Part shown: positions 1 through 6,362 of the stretch, in pieces | Layout: each line of letters begins with the position of its first letter | Numbering within the stretch: position 1 is the stretch's first letter | From: Acidimicrobiia bacterium | Lineage (GTDB): Bacteria > Actinomycetota > Acidimicrobiia > UBA5794 > JAOTWH01 | Length of the DNA stretch: 8,068 bases | Assembly: GCA_029863035.1 (NCBI GenBank) | Contig: JAOTWH010000095.1 | Location: 1-8,068 of the forward strand | Direction of reading: 5' to 3' | Translations under genes and position numbers: made by a program | The notes under the pieces: generated by a model | Told to the model about the DNA's origin: nothing | The model's input: only the letters and a program-made list of their open reading frames with translations | Databases searched by the model: none

Positions 1-333
1 ATGGGAGCTGCGGACAAGTTCGTCATGCTCGATGAGCTGGCCGGCCTGTTGGACGCCGCGGTGGGGGCGACCAGGGCTGTGGTCGATTCGGGATGGGTGC
101 CATACGCCATGCAGGTAGGCCAAACCGGCAAGACCGTCAAGCCAGAGGTCTATATCGCTTGTGGCATCTCGGGCGCGATGCAGCACCTGGTGGGAATGAA
201 GGACTCGGGCATCATCATCGCCATCAACAAAGACCCCGAGGCCCCCATCTTCGGTATCGCCGATCTAGGAATCATCGGAGACGTTCACAACGTTGTCCCC
301 AAGCTGATGGAGGCCCTAAAGGCGAACTCCTAG
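1..333 (+). CDS. etfA: Electron transfer flavoprotein alpha subunit, C-terminal part (5' end outside window)
   Basis: This is the last 110 codons of the alpha subunit of the electron transfer flavoprotein. That FAD-carrying heterodimer accepts electrons from acyl-CoA and other dehydrogenases and passes them to the quinone pool. The visible part is the FAD-binding domain [22 protein letters not shown] (residues 39-58) is the family signature around the isoalloxazine and ribityl contacts. It is followed by [26 protein letters not shown] and a final helix ending in KANS. The family is usually about 310-330 residues, so roughly two thirds lies upstream. The reading frame is open at base 1, and the ATG there is probably an internal codon (the family reads GRG.GSAEKF here). 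The beta subunit gene, normally adjacent, would lie upstream. The stop codon TAG (331-333) abuts a long inverted repeat. The gene converges on the small membrane protein gene at 522-845. Confidence 0.96.
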   Translation: MGAADKFVMLDELAGLLDAAVGATRAVVDSGWVPYAMQVGQTGKTVKPEVYIACGISGAMQHLVGMKDSGIIIAINKDPEAPIFGIADLGIIGDVHNVVPKLMEALKANS

Positions 334-492
334 TGTTCCGTGTCGTAAGTTCGTACTGATGTTGCCGAGGTGTCGGCGTTCCTGGCAAGGACGCACAACG
401 AAGGCGCAGTGGTAACTGCGTCGAGGCGGAGGACGCAGTCAGGGGCGTCGAGGGCCGGCAAGATTCTGTGCATGACTTGCGACTCGGAACAC
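333..492 (+). repeat. Long imperfect inverted repeat with internal hairpins; candidate structured RNA or 3'-end element of etfA
   Basis: Bases 333-350 (GTGTTCCGTGTCGTAAGT) pair with 475-492 (ACTTGCGACTCGGAACAC), with one U-U mismatch and one G-U wobble. Pairing resumes inward at 353-356/468-471, 358-359/465-466 and 362-367/456-461, giving about 30 pairs in all between 333-367 and 456-492. Inside are a 7-bp hairpin (376-383 with 388-394, one bulged base, 4-base loop) and competing 8-bp hairpins at 403-422 and 415-439. Three closing-stem contacts (346/479, 351/474, 354/470) are G-U only if the plus strand is transcribed and become A-C on the other strand, favouring a plus-strand RNA, perhaps the 3' UTR of etfA. 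No U-tract follows, so it is not a standard intrinsic terminator. No flanking target duplication was seen. I do not recognise a known RNA family. The pairing is directly visible; the RNA role is inference. Confidence 0.6.
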
Positions 493-497
493 CGGGC

Positions 498-527
498 AGA
501 CCAGGCCTAAGTAGACCAGGCCTAAGT
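498..527. repeat. Perfect 15-bp tandem duplication
   Basis: The unit AGACCAGGCCTAAGT occurs twice without a gap (498-512 and 513-527), and the next two bases (AG) continue the period. Read on the minus strand, the TAG stop of the small membrane protein lies in the right-hand copy (522-524), and the left-hand copy carries the same triplet beyond the stop. It looks like a recent slippage duplication at the 3' end of that gene, immediately beside the 333-492 inverted repeat. The unit contains the palindrome AGGCCT. No function can be assigned. Confidence 0.9.
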
Positions 528-845
528 AGGGAAGCTGAGCAGCTGCTGGATCAGCCGGAGGCGAGGATGGGGCCGGGGCTTGCGGAGTTTGATTCGATAC
601 GGCTCAAGGGGTGAACCGACTAGTCGCCAGTCGCTGGCCCGGGTAGCGATTTGGATCGGATCTGGCAGGACTGCGACCACTCCCCCCGCCACTACTGCAG
701 CTGCGGCAGTCACAACCCAGCCGAGTCCGAGGTTGAGGACAACCGCCGACACCGCCGCCGCGACGGCGGAAAGGAACGCCAGAGTCGCGAACCCGACCAT
801 GACCCGACGTAGGGGGGAGATCTTCCAATCTCGAAGCTGCAACAT
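522..845 (-). CDS. Small hypothetical membrane protein, two predicted transmembrane helices
   Basis: I do not recognise this 107-residue protein. A short charged N-terminus (MLQLRDWKISPLRR) precedes a hydrophobic segment at about residues 16-38. A Gly/Trp turn leads to a second, very Ala/Val-rich segment at about 43-61. A soluble tail of some 45 residues follows, rich in Arg, Lys and Pro around 84-98. Basic residues on both flanks suggest a hairpin with both ends in the cytoplasm. I chose ATG at 845 because AGGTAGG (857-851) puts AGG nine bases upstream; a GTG two codons earlier (851) has too little spacing. The gene follows cdd by 48 bases on the same strand and may be the last gene of the smc-ftsY-cdd block. 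It ends inside a 15-bp tandem duplication. Hydrophobic pattern, ribosome binding site and position support a real gene. No function is proposed. Confidence 0.62.
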   Translation of the reverse strand: MLQLRDWKISPLRRVMVGFATLAFLSAVAAAVSAVVLNLGLGWVVTAAAAVVAGGVVAVLPDPIQIATRASDWRLVGSPLEPYRIKLRKPRPHPRLRLIQQLLSFPT

Positions 846-850
846 GTTCA

Positions 851-857
851 CCTACCT
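851..857 (-). promoter_or_regulatory. Ribosome binding site of the small membrane protein gene
   Basis: On the minus strand the sequence AGGTAGG precedes ATG at 845, with nine bases between AGG and the start codon. It favours ATG 845 over the in-frame GTG at 851, which overlaps the site. Confidence 0.5.
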
Positions 858-893
858 AACATCGGCCCAGCGGCCACCTGGCTTGAGAGAAGC

Positions 894-1289
894 CTAGCTC
901 CCGAGAGATTCGGGCCCGAAGGAGTTGGGCATCAGCTCCTCCAAGGTGTGCTCGACCACCTCTCCCCCAGGGCCTTCCACCAGCACTCGTTCCACCCCGA
1001 ATTCCCTCATGATCTGGCGGCAATTCCCACACGGGTGGCAATCATCCCCATCGAGGCAGGCCGTAGCCACCGTATGCAGCTTGCGAGCTCCGGAAGCAAC
1101 AGCGTGACCAATGGCAACCGCTTCGGCGCAGATGGTGGAACCGAATGCAGCGTTCTCCACATTGGCGCCGGTGAACTGCGTGCCGTCCTCGGCGACGACC
1201 ACCGCGCCCACCCGGAAGTTCGAATAGGGCGAGTACGACCCCGCGGCAGCCAGGCGAGCGGCTTCGATGAGCGCGACGGGGTCGGTCAT
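894..1289 (-). CDS. cdd: Cytidine deaminase
   Basis: This 131-residue protein is a small, homotetrameric-type cytidine deaminase, which hydrolyses cytidine and deoxycytidine to uridine and deoxyuridine in cytoplasmic pyrimidine salvage. YSPYSNFRVGA (19-29) is the conserved N-terminal motif. NVEN (43-46) carries the ribose-binding Asn and Glu. CAE (54-56) supplies a zinc-binding Cys and the catalytic Glu, and PCGNCRQ (86-92) the other two zinc Cys (87 and 90). The C-terminus LMPNSFGPESL is typical, and the length is normal. In many relatives such as Bacillus subtilis an Arg follows CAE and tempers the zinc site; here it is Ala57. The ATG start overlaps the ftsY stop codon (ATGA), so translation is probably coupled to ftsY. 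A GGA lies six bases before the ATG. This partnership is not part of the usual smc-ftsY cluster as I know it. Confidence 0.97.
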   Translation of the reverse strand: MTDPVALIEAARLAAAGSYSPYSNFRVGAVVVAEDGTQFTGANVENAAFGSTICAEAVAIGHAVASGARKLHTVATACLDGDDCHPCGNCRQIMREFGVERVLVEGPGGEVVEHTLEELMPNSFGPESLGS

Positions 1290-2305
1290 CCCACGTCCAA
1301 CAGCGCGTCCACGAAGGCGGCTGGGTCGAAGGGGAGCAGGTCTGAGACATCCTCCCCCACCCCTATCAACTTCACCGGTACACCGGTGTCCTTCTCCACC
1401 GCAACCGCGATGCCGCCCTTGGCGGTTCCATCGAGCTTGGTGATCACAACCCCGGTGACTCCGACGGCATCCAAGAAAGCTGAAGCCTGAGCCAAACCGT
1501 TCTGTCCTCCTGTGCCGTCGATAACAAGAAGAACTTCGTTCACCCCTCCTGCTTCGCGCTCCAGGACACGCACCAGCTTGCCCAGCTCTTCCATCAGGTT
1601 GGCATCCGAGTGCAGGCGACCTGCCGTGTCCACGATCAAGACATCGGCCGAACGGGCCTTCGCCGCTTGGTAGGCATCGAAGGCCACGGAGGTCGGATCC
1701 GCCCCATCACTGCCTGCGATGAGCTCTACCGACAATCGGTCGGCCCAGATTCGCAGTTGCTCTCCAGCTCCGGCGCGGAAAGTGTCAGCCGCGGCCAACA
1801 GGGGCACGGCACCCAGTTCGCGGTATCTACCTGCCAACTTGGCGATGGAGGTCGTCTTGCCGGACCCGTTCACCCCAACCACCACGATCACCGCCGGCGG
1901 GGTGCCGTCGGCATGGAGGCGCCGGTCCGGACCTTCGAACAGCGCCACCAACTCGTCACGTATCCGTTGGCGTGCCTGACTGGCATCGGCGGGGTTAGAT
2001 TCTCTGGCTCTGGCCACAACTTGGGCGGAAGCGGCGACTCCAACATCGGCCGCGATCAGCGTCTCCTCCAGCGCTGCCCAGGTCTCGTCCCCTAGTCCTC
2101 GCTGGAAGACGCGCGACAGTGCTCCGCCCAACGCGTCGCGGCTGCGCGACAACCGCTCGCCAAGCGTGGGCAAGGGTGGTGCCGCTGGCTCGCTGATGGT
2201 TGTGGCGAGGGTCTCCAAACGTCGCTTTTGGCGACGCGAGAAGACCCCGATCGCCACGGCCGGAATGGCGATAGCGAGAACAACGATTATCACCACAAGA
2301 GTCAC
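1286..2305 (-). CDS. ftsY: Signal recognition particle receptor FtsY (SRP GTPase)
   Basis: FtsY is the membrane-bound SRP receptor. It pairs with Ffh in a GTP-dependent complex to deliver nascent membrane proteins to the Sec translocon. Counting from the GTG at 2305 (339 residues), residues 2-23 form a hydrophobic anchor followed by SRRQKRR, then a short linker, the helical N domain and the G domain. The P-loop GVNGSGKT is at 144-151, DTFRAGA at 174-180, DTAGR at 226-230, and TKLDGTAKGG begins at 289. The acidic A domain of E. coli is replaced by the anchor and a short linker, as in many Gram-positive proteins. I chose GTG 2305 because GGAG lies eight bases upstream and it begins at the anchor; a TTG at 2368 would add 21 unconserved-looking residues and has no well-spaced binding site. 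The box usually read as DA.TGQN is DGTGGQN here. The stop codon overlaps the cdd start by four bases. Confidence 0.96.
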   Translation of the reverse strand: MTLVVIIVVLAIAIPAVAIGVFSRRQKRRLETLATTISEPAAPPLPTLGERLSRSRDALGGALSRVFQRGLGDETWAALEETLIAADVGVAASAQVVARARESNPADASQARQRIRDELVALFEGPDRRLHADGTPPAVIVVVGVNGSGKTTSIAKLAGRYRELGAVPLLAAADTFRAGAGEQLRIWADRLSVELIAGSDGADPTSVAFDAYQAAKARSADVLIVDTAGRLHSDANLMEELGKLVRVLEREAGGVNEVLLVIDGTGGQNGLAQASAFLDAVGVTGVVITKLDGTAKGGIAVAVEKDTGVPVKLIGVGEDVSDLLPFDPAAFVDALLDVG

Positions 2306-2313
2306 TGCCGCAT

Positions 2314-2317
2314 CTCC
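2314..2317 (-). promoter_or_regulatory. Ribosome binding site deciding the ftsY start
   Basis: On the minus strand GGAG (2317-2314) sits eight bases before GTG 2305. The alternative in-frame TTG at 2368 is preceded only by GGTAGAGA directly adjacent to the codon, so GTG 2305 is the better start. Confidence 0.6.
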
Positions 2318-2392
2318 GCTAGTTGTTGATTTCCGGCGCTGCAGCCTAGGAGTAGGCGACCGCGCCAATCTCTACCACGATGTCGAATCGAC

Positions 2393-5300
2393 CTAGACCT
2401 TGACGTTGTCAAGCCGTTTGGCGAGGACCTTTGACGACTCGCCTGGCTCCATAGTCACCCCGTAAAGAATGTCCGCCGCCTCCATGGTCTGTTGCTGATG
2501 AGTGATAACTGCCAGCTGAGAAGTACCTCTCATCACGTCGATGAGGCGAAGGAACCGATGCAGGTTGGCGTCGTCAAGCGCTGCTTCCACCTCATCGAGA
2601 ATGTAGAAGGGGCTGGGGCGAGCGCGAAAGACGGCGAACAGAAAGGCCAATGCAGCCAAGGAGCGCTCGCCGCCTGACAACAAGCTCAGCTTGCTAACTC
2701 GTTTCCCAAGTGGTTGGGCGCCCAGCTCCACGCCGGTCTCGAGCGGATCGTCTGGATCGGTAAGCCGCAGCCGACCGGTGCCGCCAGGGAACAAGAGACC
2801 GAAGTTCTCCTCGAAGTATGCGGCGATCTCGTTGAAGGCCTGGGTGAAAAGCGTTCCTATCTGCTCGTCGAGCGCCGTGATCACCTTCCGCAGTTCAGTG
2901 CGCGACTCCTCGAGATCTGCCAGCTGACCCTCAAGGAACTCGGCCTCCTCGGAAAGTTCGTGGTACTCGGCGGCGGCCAACGGATTAACCGGACCCATAC
3001 GCTCCAGCTCGGCTCGCAGCGAGTCGAGTTTCGCTTGGACGTCGACATCGCCTTCGAGACCCTCAGGCCGGGGAGCATCTAGCGCATCCTGCGCCGATGC
3101 ATCGACATCGCGCCGCAACCCTTCCTGCACTGCCTCGTCTCGCACCCGCAGCTCTGCGGTTTCCACTGCCAACTCGGACAGCCTGTCCTTGGCTTGTGAG
3201 AGCGACTCTTCCAATCGACGCTGGCGTTGGTGGCTGGTGGACAGCTTGCCGCCGGCATCGCCGGCGTCGCGCCGTAACGCACGCTGTCTCTCTCGAAGCT
3301 CAGAGATGTTGCTGCGGACGATTCCCAGCGCCGATTGCGCCCTCGACTCGATGCTCGCCAAGCGCGTTATCTCGGCGGGATCGATCGTTGGAGCGGCGTC
3401 CGAGTTCTGCAGAGTTGAGGCTATGTCGGACATGCGGGTCCGCAGCAACCTCTCCCTCTCCTCGCTTGCCGCCAGCGAGGCTGTGGCTTCGTCGCGGCTC
3501 GCACTCGCTGCTTCGCGGCGCAGGGTGAGCTGTTCGCGTCGTGTTGCCAGCGATTCCCAAGCTTCGGCAGCCTGCGATCCTCCGGCCTCGAGCGAGTCGA
3601 GCCGGCTGCGCAACTCGGACAGTCTCTCCAAACGAGCGGCTTCCTGCTCTGCGAGAGCACGGCGCCTTTGATCGAGCCGGGATAGCTCGGCGGATCCCTC
3701 GGCACGAGCTCTCTCCACCAGCGCCGAGGCTTCGGTGGCACCGCCCAGTCGCGCCTCGAGGACCTCGAGTGACTCGCGAGCTGCACTCTCCGCTTGACGG
3801 GCATGGTCTAGCTCCCGCCTGGATGTTGTCATGCGACTGTCAGCGCGAGCTTGCTTTGTTCCAGCGGCGTCGACTCCAGCCTTGGCTTCGTCCAACGCCG
3901 CTGGCGAAAGCGGGTCGGAGGGACGTACTCCGAACGAGCTGATGAGGTCTCCCTCCGGAGTGACTGCCCTCAACTCGGAATGACGCTGGACAATGCCCCA
4001 GGCGCTCGACCAGCCCTCGAGCAGCAAAACGTCGCCCAAGAGCTGATTGGCCAGGTTCTGGTCGGCCTCGGGACCGAGGCGGTCCACCAGGGCATCGACC
4101 CCTAGCTGGGCGGCGACCTTGCGCGCCGGTGCATCGACGTCGGCGGCCGCGGCCGCGGCCGACACCACGGGAACACCGCCCAATCCTTCGCTACGCAGGC
4201 CCGAGACGACCTCTTCCACGCCGTCGCGATCGGTTGCCGCCAAGGCGTCTGCCCATGCGCCGAGCGCCACATCGACCGCTCGTGACAACTCTGGGGGGAC
4301 ATCGAGGCGCTGTGCGATCGTTCCCACGATGGCATCGAAAGAAGCGGCTCGATCCCTCGTTGCCGGGTCGGTCATGCCAGACAGAGCCGCTTCGATGGCC
4401 TCGACGCGAGCAACAGCTGTCACGAGTTCGAAGTTGGCGCGCTGCGCTGCTTCTTCTGCTTCGTAGTAGGACCGTTCTGCCGCTCTGCGCGTCTCCTGGG
4501 CGCCATGGAAGGCCTGCTGTGACGCGCCTACCTCAGTGTCGGTGCGAGTCACGTCGCCGTGAAGTTGTTGCAGCTCGCGCTCTTCGTCCGAAATCCTTGC
4601 GCTGACCACTTCGACTCGACGGGCGATGGCGTCCTGTTCGCGCCTGTCGCGCTCTTGCGCCGCCTCCAATGCTCTGAGGTCCCCACGGACCGCGGCCGCG
4701 GCACCCTCCGAACCCAGGGCATCCTGATCTGCCAGTGAGCGTTCCTCGTCCTCTAACGCTTCGAGAGCTGCCACCGCGGTCTCTGCCTCCGTGCGCCAGC
4801 GTTCCTGTTCGCCTCCGGCTTGAGCCAACTCTTCGCTGATGGACTGGCTCTCGAGTTCAAGATCTCGTCTGCGAACTCCGGCATCGCGTTGCTGTGCTTC
4901 TAGAGCCAGTCGCCGCTCTCGGCCGACCGTGGCGTAACGCTGCAATCGCTCGGCAGTGGTCTCGAGCCGAGCGGCAGCTGTGGTATCGCGCTCCAGGGCC
5001 TGTCCAGCCTCTCCGGCGCTGGCCTCCAGCTTGGTCAAGGAATCGGCGATCGAGGCAAGCTCTTCAGAGTTAGAGGTGACCGATGCATCGAGGCGCCCCT
5101 GTTCGACTTCTGCTGCCGACAGCCTGGTGCGAATCTGGCGCAGAGCCTCTCCCCCGATGTGGAGGCTCAGTGCTTGCGCCTCGTCCTTGACCGAATCGTG
5201 TCGATCGGCAGCTTCGGCCTGACGCCGCAGAGGACGCATTCGTTTTCGCTGTTCTCTCAGAATGTCCTTGAGACGCTTGACGTCTTCTGCTGTCGCGTCC

Positions 5301-5842
5301 AGACGCTTGATGGAGCGATCGCGTCGGTTGCGGTGCTTCACAACGCCTGCCGCTTCCTCGATCACAGCCCTGTTATCGACCGGTGCAGCGTTCAGAATCG
5401 ATCCGATTCTGCCCTGGGCGATGATGACGTGTTGGTGCCGCCCAACGTGGCTATCCGCCAACAGCTCCTGGAAGTCCAACAGCCGGCACGCGGTGCCGTT
5501 GATCTCGTAATCCGAGGTGCCGTCGCGGTGCAGACGCCGAGTGAGCGTCACCTCATCCAGATCGAGAGGGAGCATGCGTTCGGAGTTGTCGAAGGTAAGG
5601 CTCACCTCAGCCTTGCCCCTTTTCGCCCTGGTAGCGGTGCCCGAGAAGATGACGTCGTCCATCTTGTCCGTCCGCAGCACCGATGTTGCCTGGGTTCCCA
5701 TGACCCATGCAACGGCGTCGACGATGTTGGACTTGCCGGAACCGTTCGGCCCCACGACAACATTCACACCCCGCTCGAAGTCGAGACGAGTGCGGTCGGC
5801 GAAGGACTTAAAGCCCGCGAGAGTGAGCGTCTTGAGGAACAA
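2393..5842 (-). CDS. smc: Chromosome segregation protein SMC (condensin ATPase)
   Basis: SMC is the core ATPase of bacterial condensin. With ScpA and ScpB it extrudes and aligns DNA loops from the replication origin. From TTG 5842 the protein has 1,149 residues, near the family norm. It starts MFLKTLTLAGFKSFADRT, the classic N-terminus. Walker A GPNGSGKS is at 31-38, the Q-loop IIAQGR at about 140-145, and a long coiled-coil arm precedes the hinge at about 500-640. The second arm follows, then the signature LSLLSGGERSL from 1052, Walker B FYILDEVEAALD at 1079-1090 and the H-loop ITH at 1113-1115. All ATPase motifs are intact. The open frame continues to a TTG at 5938, but those 32 residues precede the conserved start and cover a repeat-rich non-coding gap, so I reject them. 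No strong ribosome binding site is visible before TTG 5842, so the exact start is the least certain point. ftsY follows after 87 bases. Confidence 0.96.
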   Translation of the reverse strand: MFLKTLTLAGFKSFADRTRLDFERGVNVVVGPNGSGKSNIVDAVAWVMGTQATSVLRTDKMDDVIFSGTATRAKRGKAEVSLTFDNSERMLPLDLDEVTLTRRLHRDGTSDYEINGTACRLLDFQELLADSHVGRHQHVIIAQGRIGSILNAAPVDNRAVIEEAAGVVKHRNRRDRSIKRLDATAEDVKRLKDILREQRKRMRPLRRQAEAADRHDSVKDEAQALSLHIGGEALRQIRTRLSAAEVEQGRLDASVTSNSEELASIADSLTKLEASAGEAGQALERDTTAAARLETTAERLQRYATVGRERRLALEAQQRDAGVRRRDLELESQSISEELAQAGGEQERWRTEAETAVAALEALEDEERSLADQDALGSEGAAAAVRGDLRALEAAQERDRREQDAIARRVEVVSARISDEERELQQLHGDVTRTDTEVGASQQAFHGAQETRRAAERSYYEAEEAAQRANFELVTAVARVEAIEAALSGMTDPATRDRAASFDAIVGTIAQRLDVPPELSRAVDVALGAWADALAATDRDGVEEVVSGLRSEGLGGVPVVSAAAAAADVDAPARKVAAQLGVDALVDRLGPEADQNLANQLLGDVLLLEGWSSAWGIVQRHSELRAVTPEGDLISSFGVRPSDPLSPAALDEAKAGVDAAGTKQARADSRMTTSRRELDHARQAESAARESLEVLEARLGGATEASALVERARAEGSAELSRLDQRRRALAEQEAARLERLSELRSRLDSLEAGGSQAAEAWESLATRREQLTLRREAASASRDEATASLAASEERERLLRTRMSDIASTLQNSDAAPTIDPAEITRLASIESRAQSALGIVRSNISELRERQRALRRDAGDAGGKLSTSHQRQRRLEESLSQAKDRLSELAVETAELRVRDEAVQEGLRRDVDASAQDALDAPRPEGLEGDVDVQAKLDSLRAELERMGPVNPLAAAEYHELSEEAEFLEGQLADLEESRTELRKVITALDEQIGTLFTQAFNEIAAYFEENFGLLFPGGTGRLRLTDPDDPLETGVELGAQPLGKRVSKLSLLSGGERSLAALAFLFAVFRARPSPFYILDEVEAALDDANLHRFLRLIDVMRGTSQLAVITHQQQTMEAADILYGVTMEPGESSKVLAKRLDNVKV

Positions 5843-5879
5843 GGCCAGCCGCAGGGTATCAATCGGCCCTAATTGGACT

Positions 5880-5961
5880 GGGTATTTGGCAACCCAACAC
5901 GGACAGCGCGAGGCGCGTTCCCCCGCCCCCAAAACCAACGCAGATGGCGCGAGGCGGGTTC
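5880..5961 (-). repeat. Two imperfect direct repeats, 41-base period, upstream of smc
   Basis: On the minus strand two copies begin at 5961 and 5920, each starting GAAC.CGCCTCGCGC and continuing through a GTTGG.TT block. Over the first 30 positions 24 match; the rest of each 41-base unit differs (the first copy ends in a G-rich run). The copies lie about 40-120 bases before the smc start codon. They could be a decayed tandem duplication, a pair of protein-binding sites on the same DNA face, or part of a dispersed repeat. Only the repetition is seen directly. The 247-base gap (5843-6089) otherwise holds the hairpin at 6013-6035 and no gene or clear -35/-10 pair that I can defend. Confidence 0.7.
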
Positions 5962-6012
5962 ATCGCCAGGTTTCTGCAATCGCGGACCAAGCCGTGGGCG
6001 GGCCGATTCTTC

Positions 6013-6035
6013 CCTCCCCCGCGCAGCGGGGGAGG
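6013..6035. terminator. Perfect 10-bp GC-rich hairpin between acyP and smc; possible terminator or REP-like repeat
   Basis: CCTCCCCCGC (6013-6022) and GCGGGGGAGG (6026-6035) are perfect reverse complements around a 3-base loop. On the minus strand the hairpin lies 55 bases past the acyP stop and about 170 bases before smc, so it could end the plsX-rnc-mutM-acyP transcript. It lacks a following U-tract (GGAAGAATCGG follows), so termination is unproven. On the plus strand it runs into a G-rich stretch (6037-6049). Similar C-rich/G-rich palindromes recur in intergenic regions of many high-GC genomes, so a dispersed REP-like element is the main alternative. The palindrome is certain; its role is inferred. 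Confidence 0.5.
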
Positions 6036-6089
6036 CTGGGTGGGGGTGGTGAATCACTGCCGCGGACTACGAACGCGCTGCAACACGCC

Positions 6090-6362
6090 TTAACCCAGGA
6101 TTTGAAACCCGCCCAGCTCCCCCTCGACCTCGGCGTCGCTCACGGCGACGTCATCCACGGCCGCCATCGGCGGTCCGTCGGCGAGCCTCTCGAGGTAAGA
6201 CTCAACGACATCATCGCGGCCCTGAACCATCAGCTCGACCTCGCCGCCTGCCCCGTTTCGCACCCAACCGGCGACCCCAAGCTCGTCTGCCGCCTGCTTC
6301 GCCCACCACCGAAAACCGACCCCTTGAACCCGGCCGACAACAACGCAACGGCGAGCGCTCAC
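6090..6362 (-). CDS. acyP: Acylphosphatase
   Basis: This 90-residue protein is a small alpha/beta acylphosphatase, which hydrolyses the carboxyl-phosphate bond of acyl phosphates in the cytoplasm. The signature GRVQGVGFRWW (10-20) forms the phosphate-binding loop with catalytic Arg18, and GWVRN (32-36) supplies the catalytic Asn36. VELMVQG (42-48) and the C-terminal strand GGFQILG complete the fold, and the length fits the family. I chose GTG 6362 because it forms a GTGA overlap with the mutM stop and begins right at the conserved core; earlier in-frame starts add up to 26 residues inside the mutM zinc-finger region. The gene ends the overlapping plsX-rnc-mutM-acyP series and is followed by the hairpin-containing gap before smc. 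An acyP gene between mutM and smc is also the arrangement I recall in mycobacteria. Confidence 0.93.
   Translation of the reverse strand: MSARRCVVVGRVQGVGFRWWAKQAADELGVAGWVRNGAGGEVELMVQGRDDVVESYLERLADGPPMAAVDDVAVSDAEVEGELGGFQILG

Noticed and set aside
333..492. Retron msr/msd RNA, RNase P RNA, SRP RNA or tmRNA in the structured element
   Set aside because: The closing-stem shape is superficially similar to some of these, but no reverse transcriptase gene is nearby and none of the diagnostic conserved motifs (for example the GGAAGGAAGCAG-type SRP loop) is present.
580..897. Plus-strand open frame of 105 codons opposite the small membrane protein
   Set aside because: The translation is a Thr/Ala/Arg-rich low-complexity string. 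The minus frame has two clean hydrophobic segments and a ribosome binding site, so it is preferred.
2306..2368. N-terminal extension of FtsY by 21 residues to a TTG at 2368
   Set aside because: No properly spaced binding site precedes it, while GTG 2305 has GGAG eight bases upstream.
2382..2392. Palindrome GTCGAATCGAC directly after the smc stop codon
   Set aside because: At 11 bases it is too short to support a terminator or operator; it does not match the actinobacterial LexA pattern and has no partner site.
5843..5905. Sigma-70-type promoter for smc (TTGCCA or TTGGGT with TAGGGC or similar)
   Set aside because: No -35/-10 pair has spacing of 16-18 with acceptable hexamers, so a promoter is expected here but cannot be placed.
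5843..5938. N-terminal extension of SMC by 32 residues to a TTG at 5938
   Set aside because: The family begins at MFLKTLTL; the extension is not SMC-like and overlaps the direct repeats.
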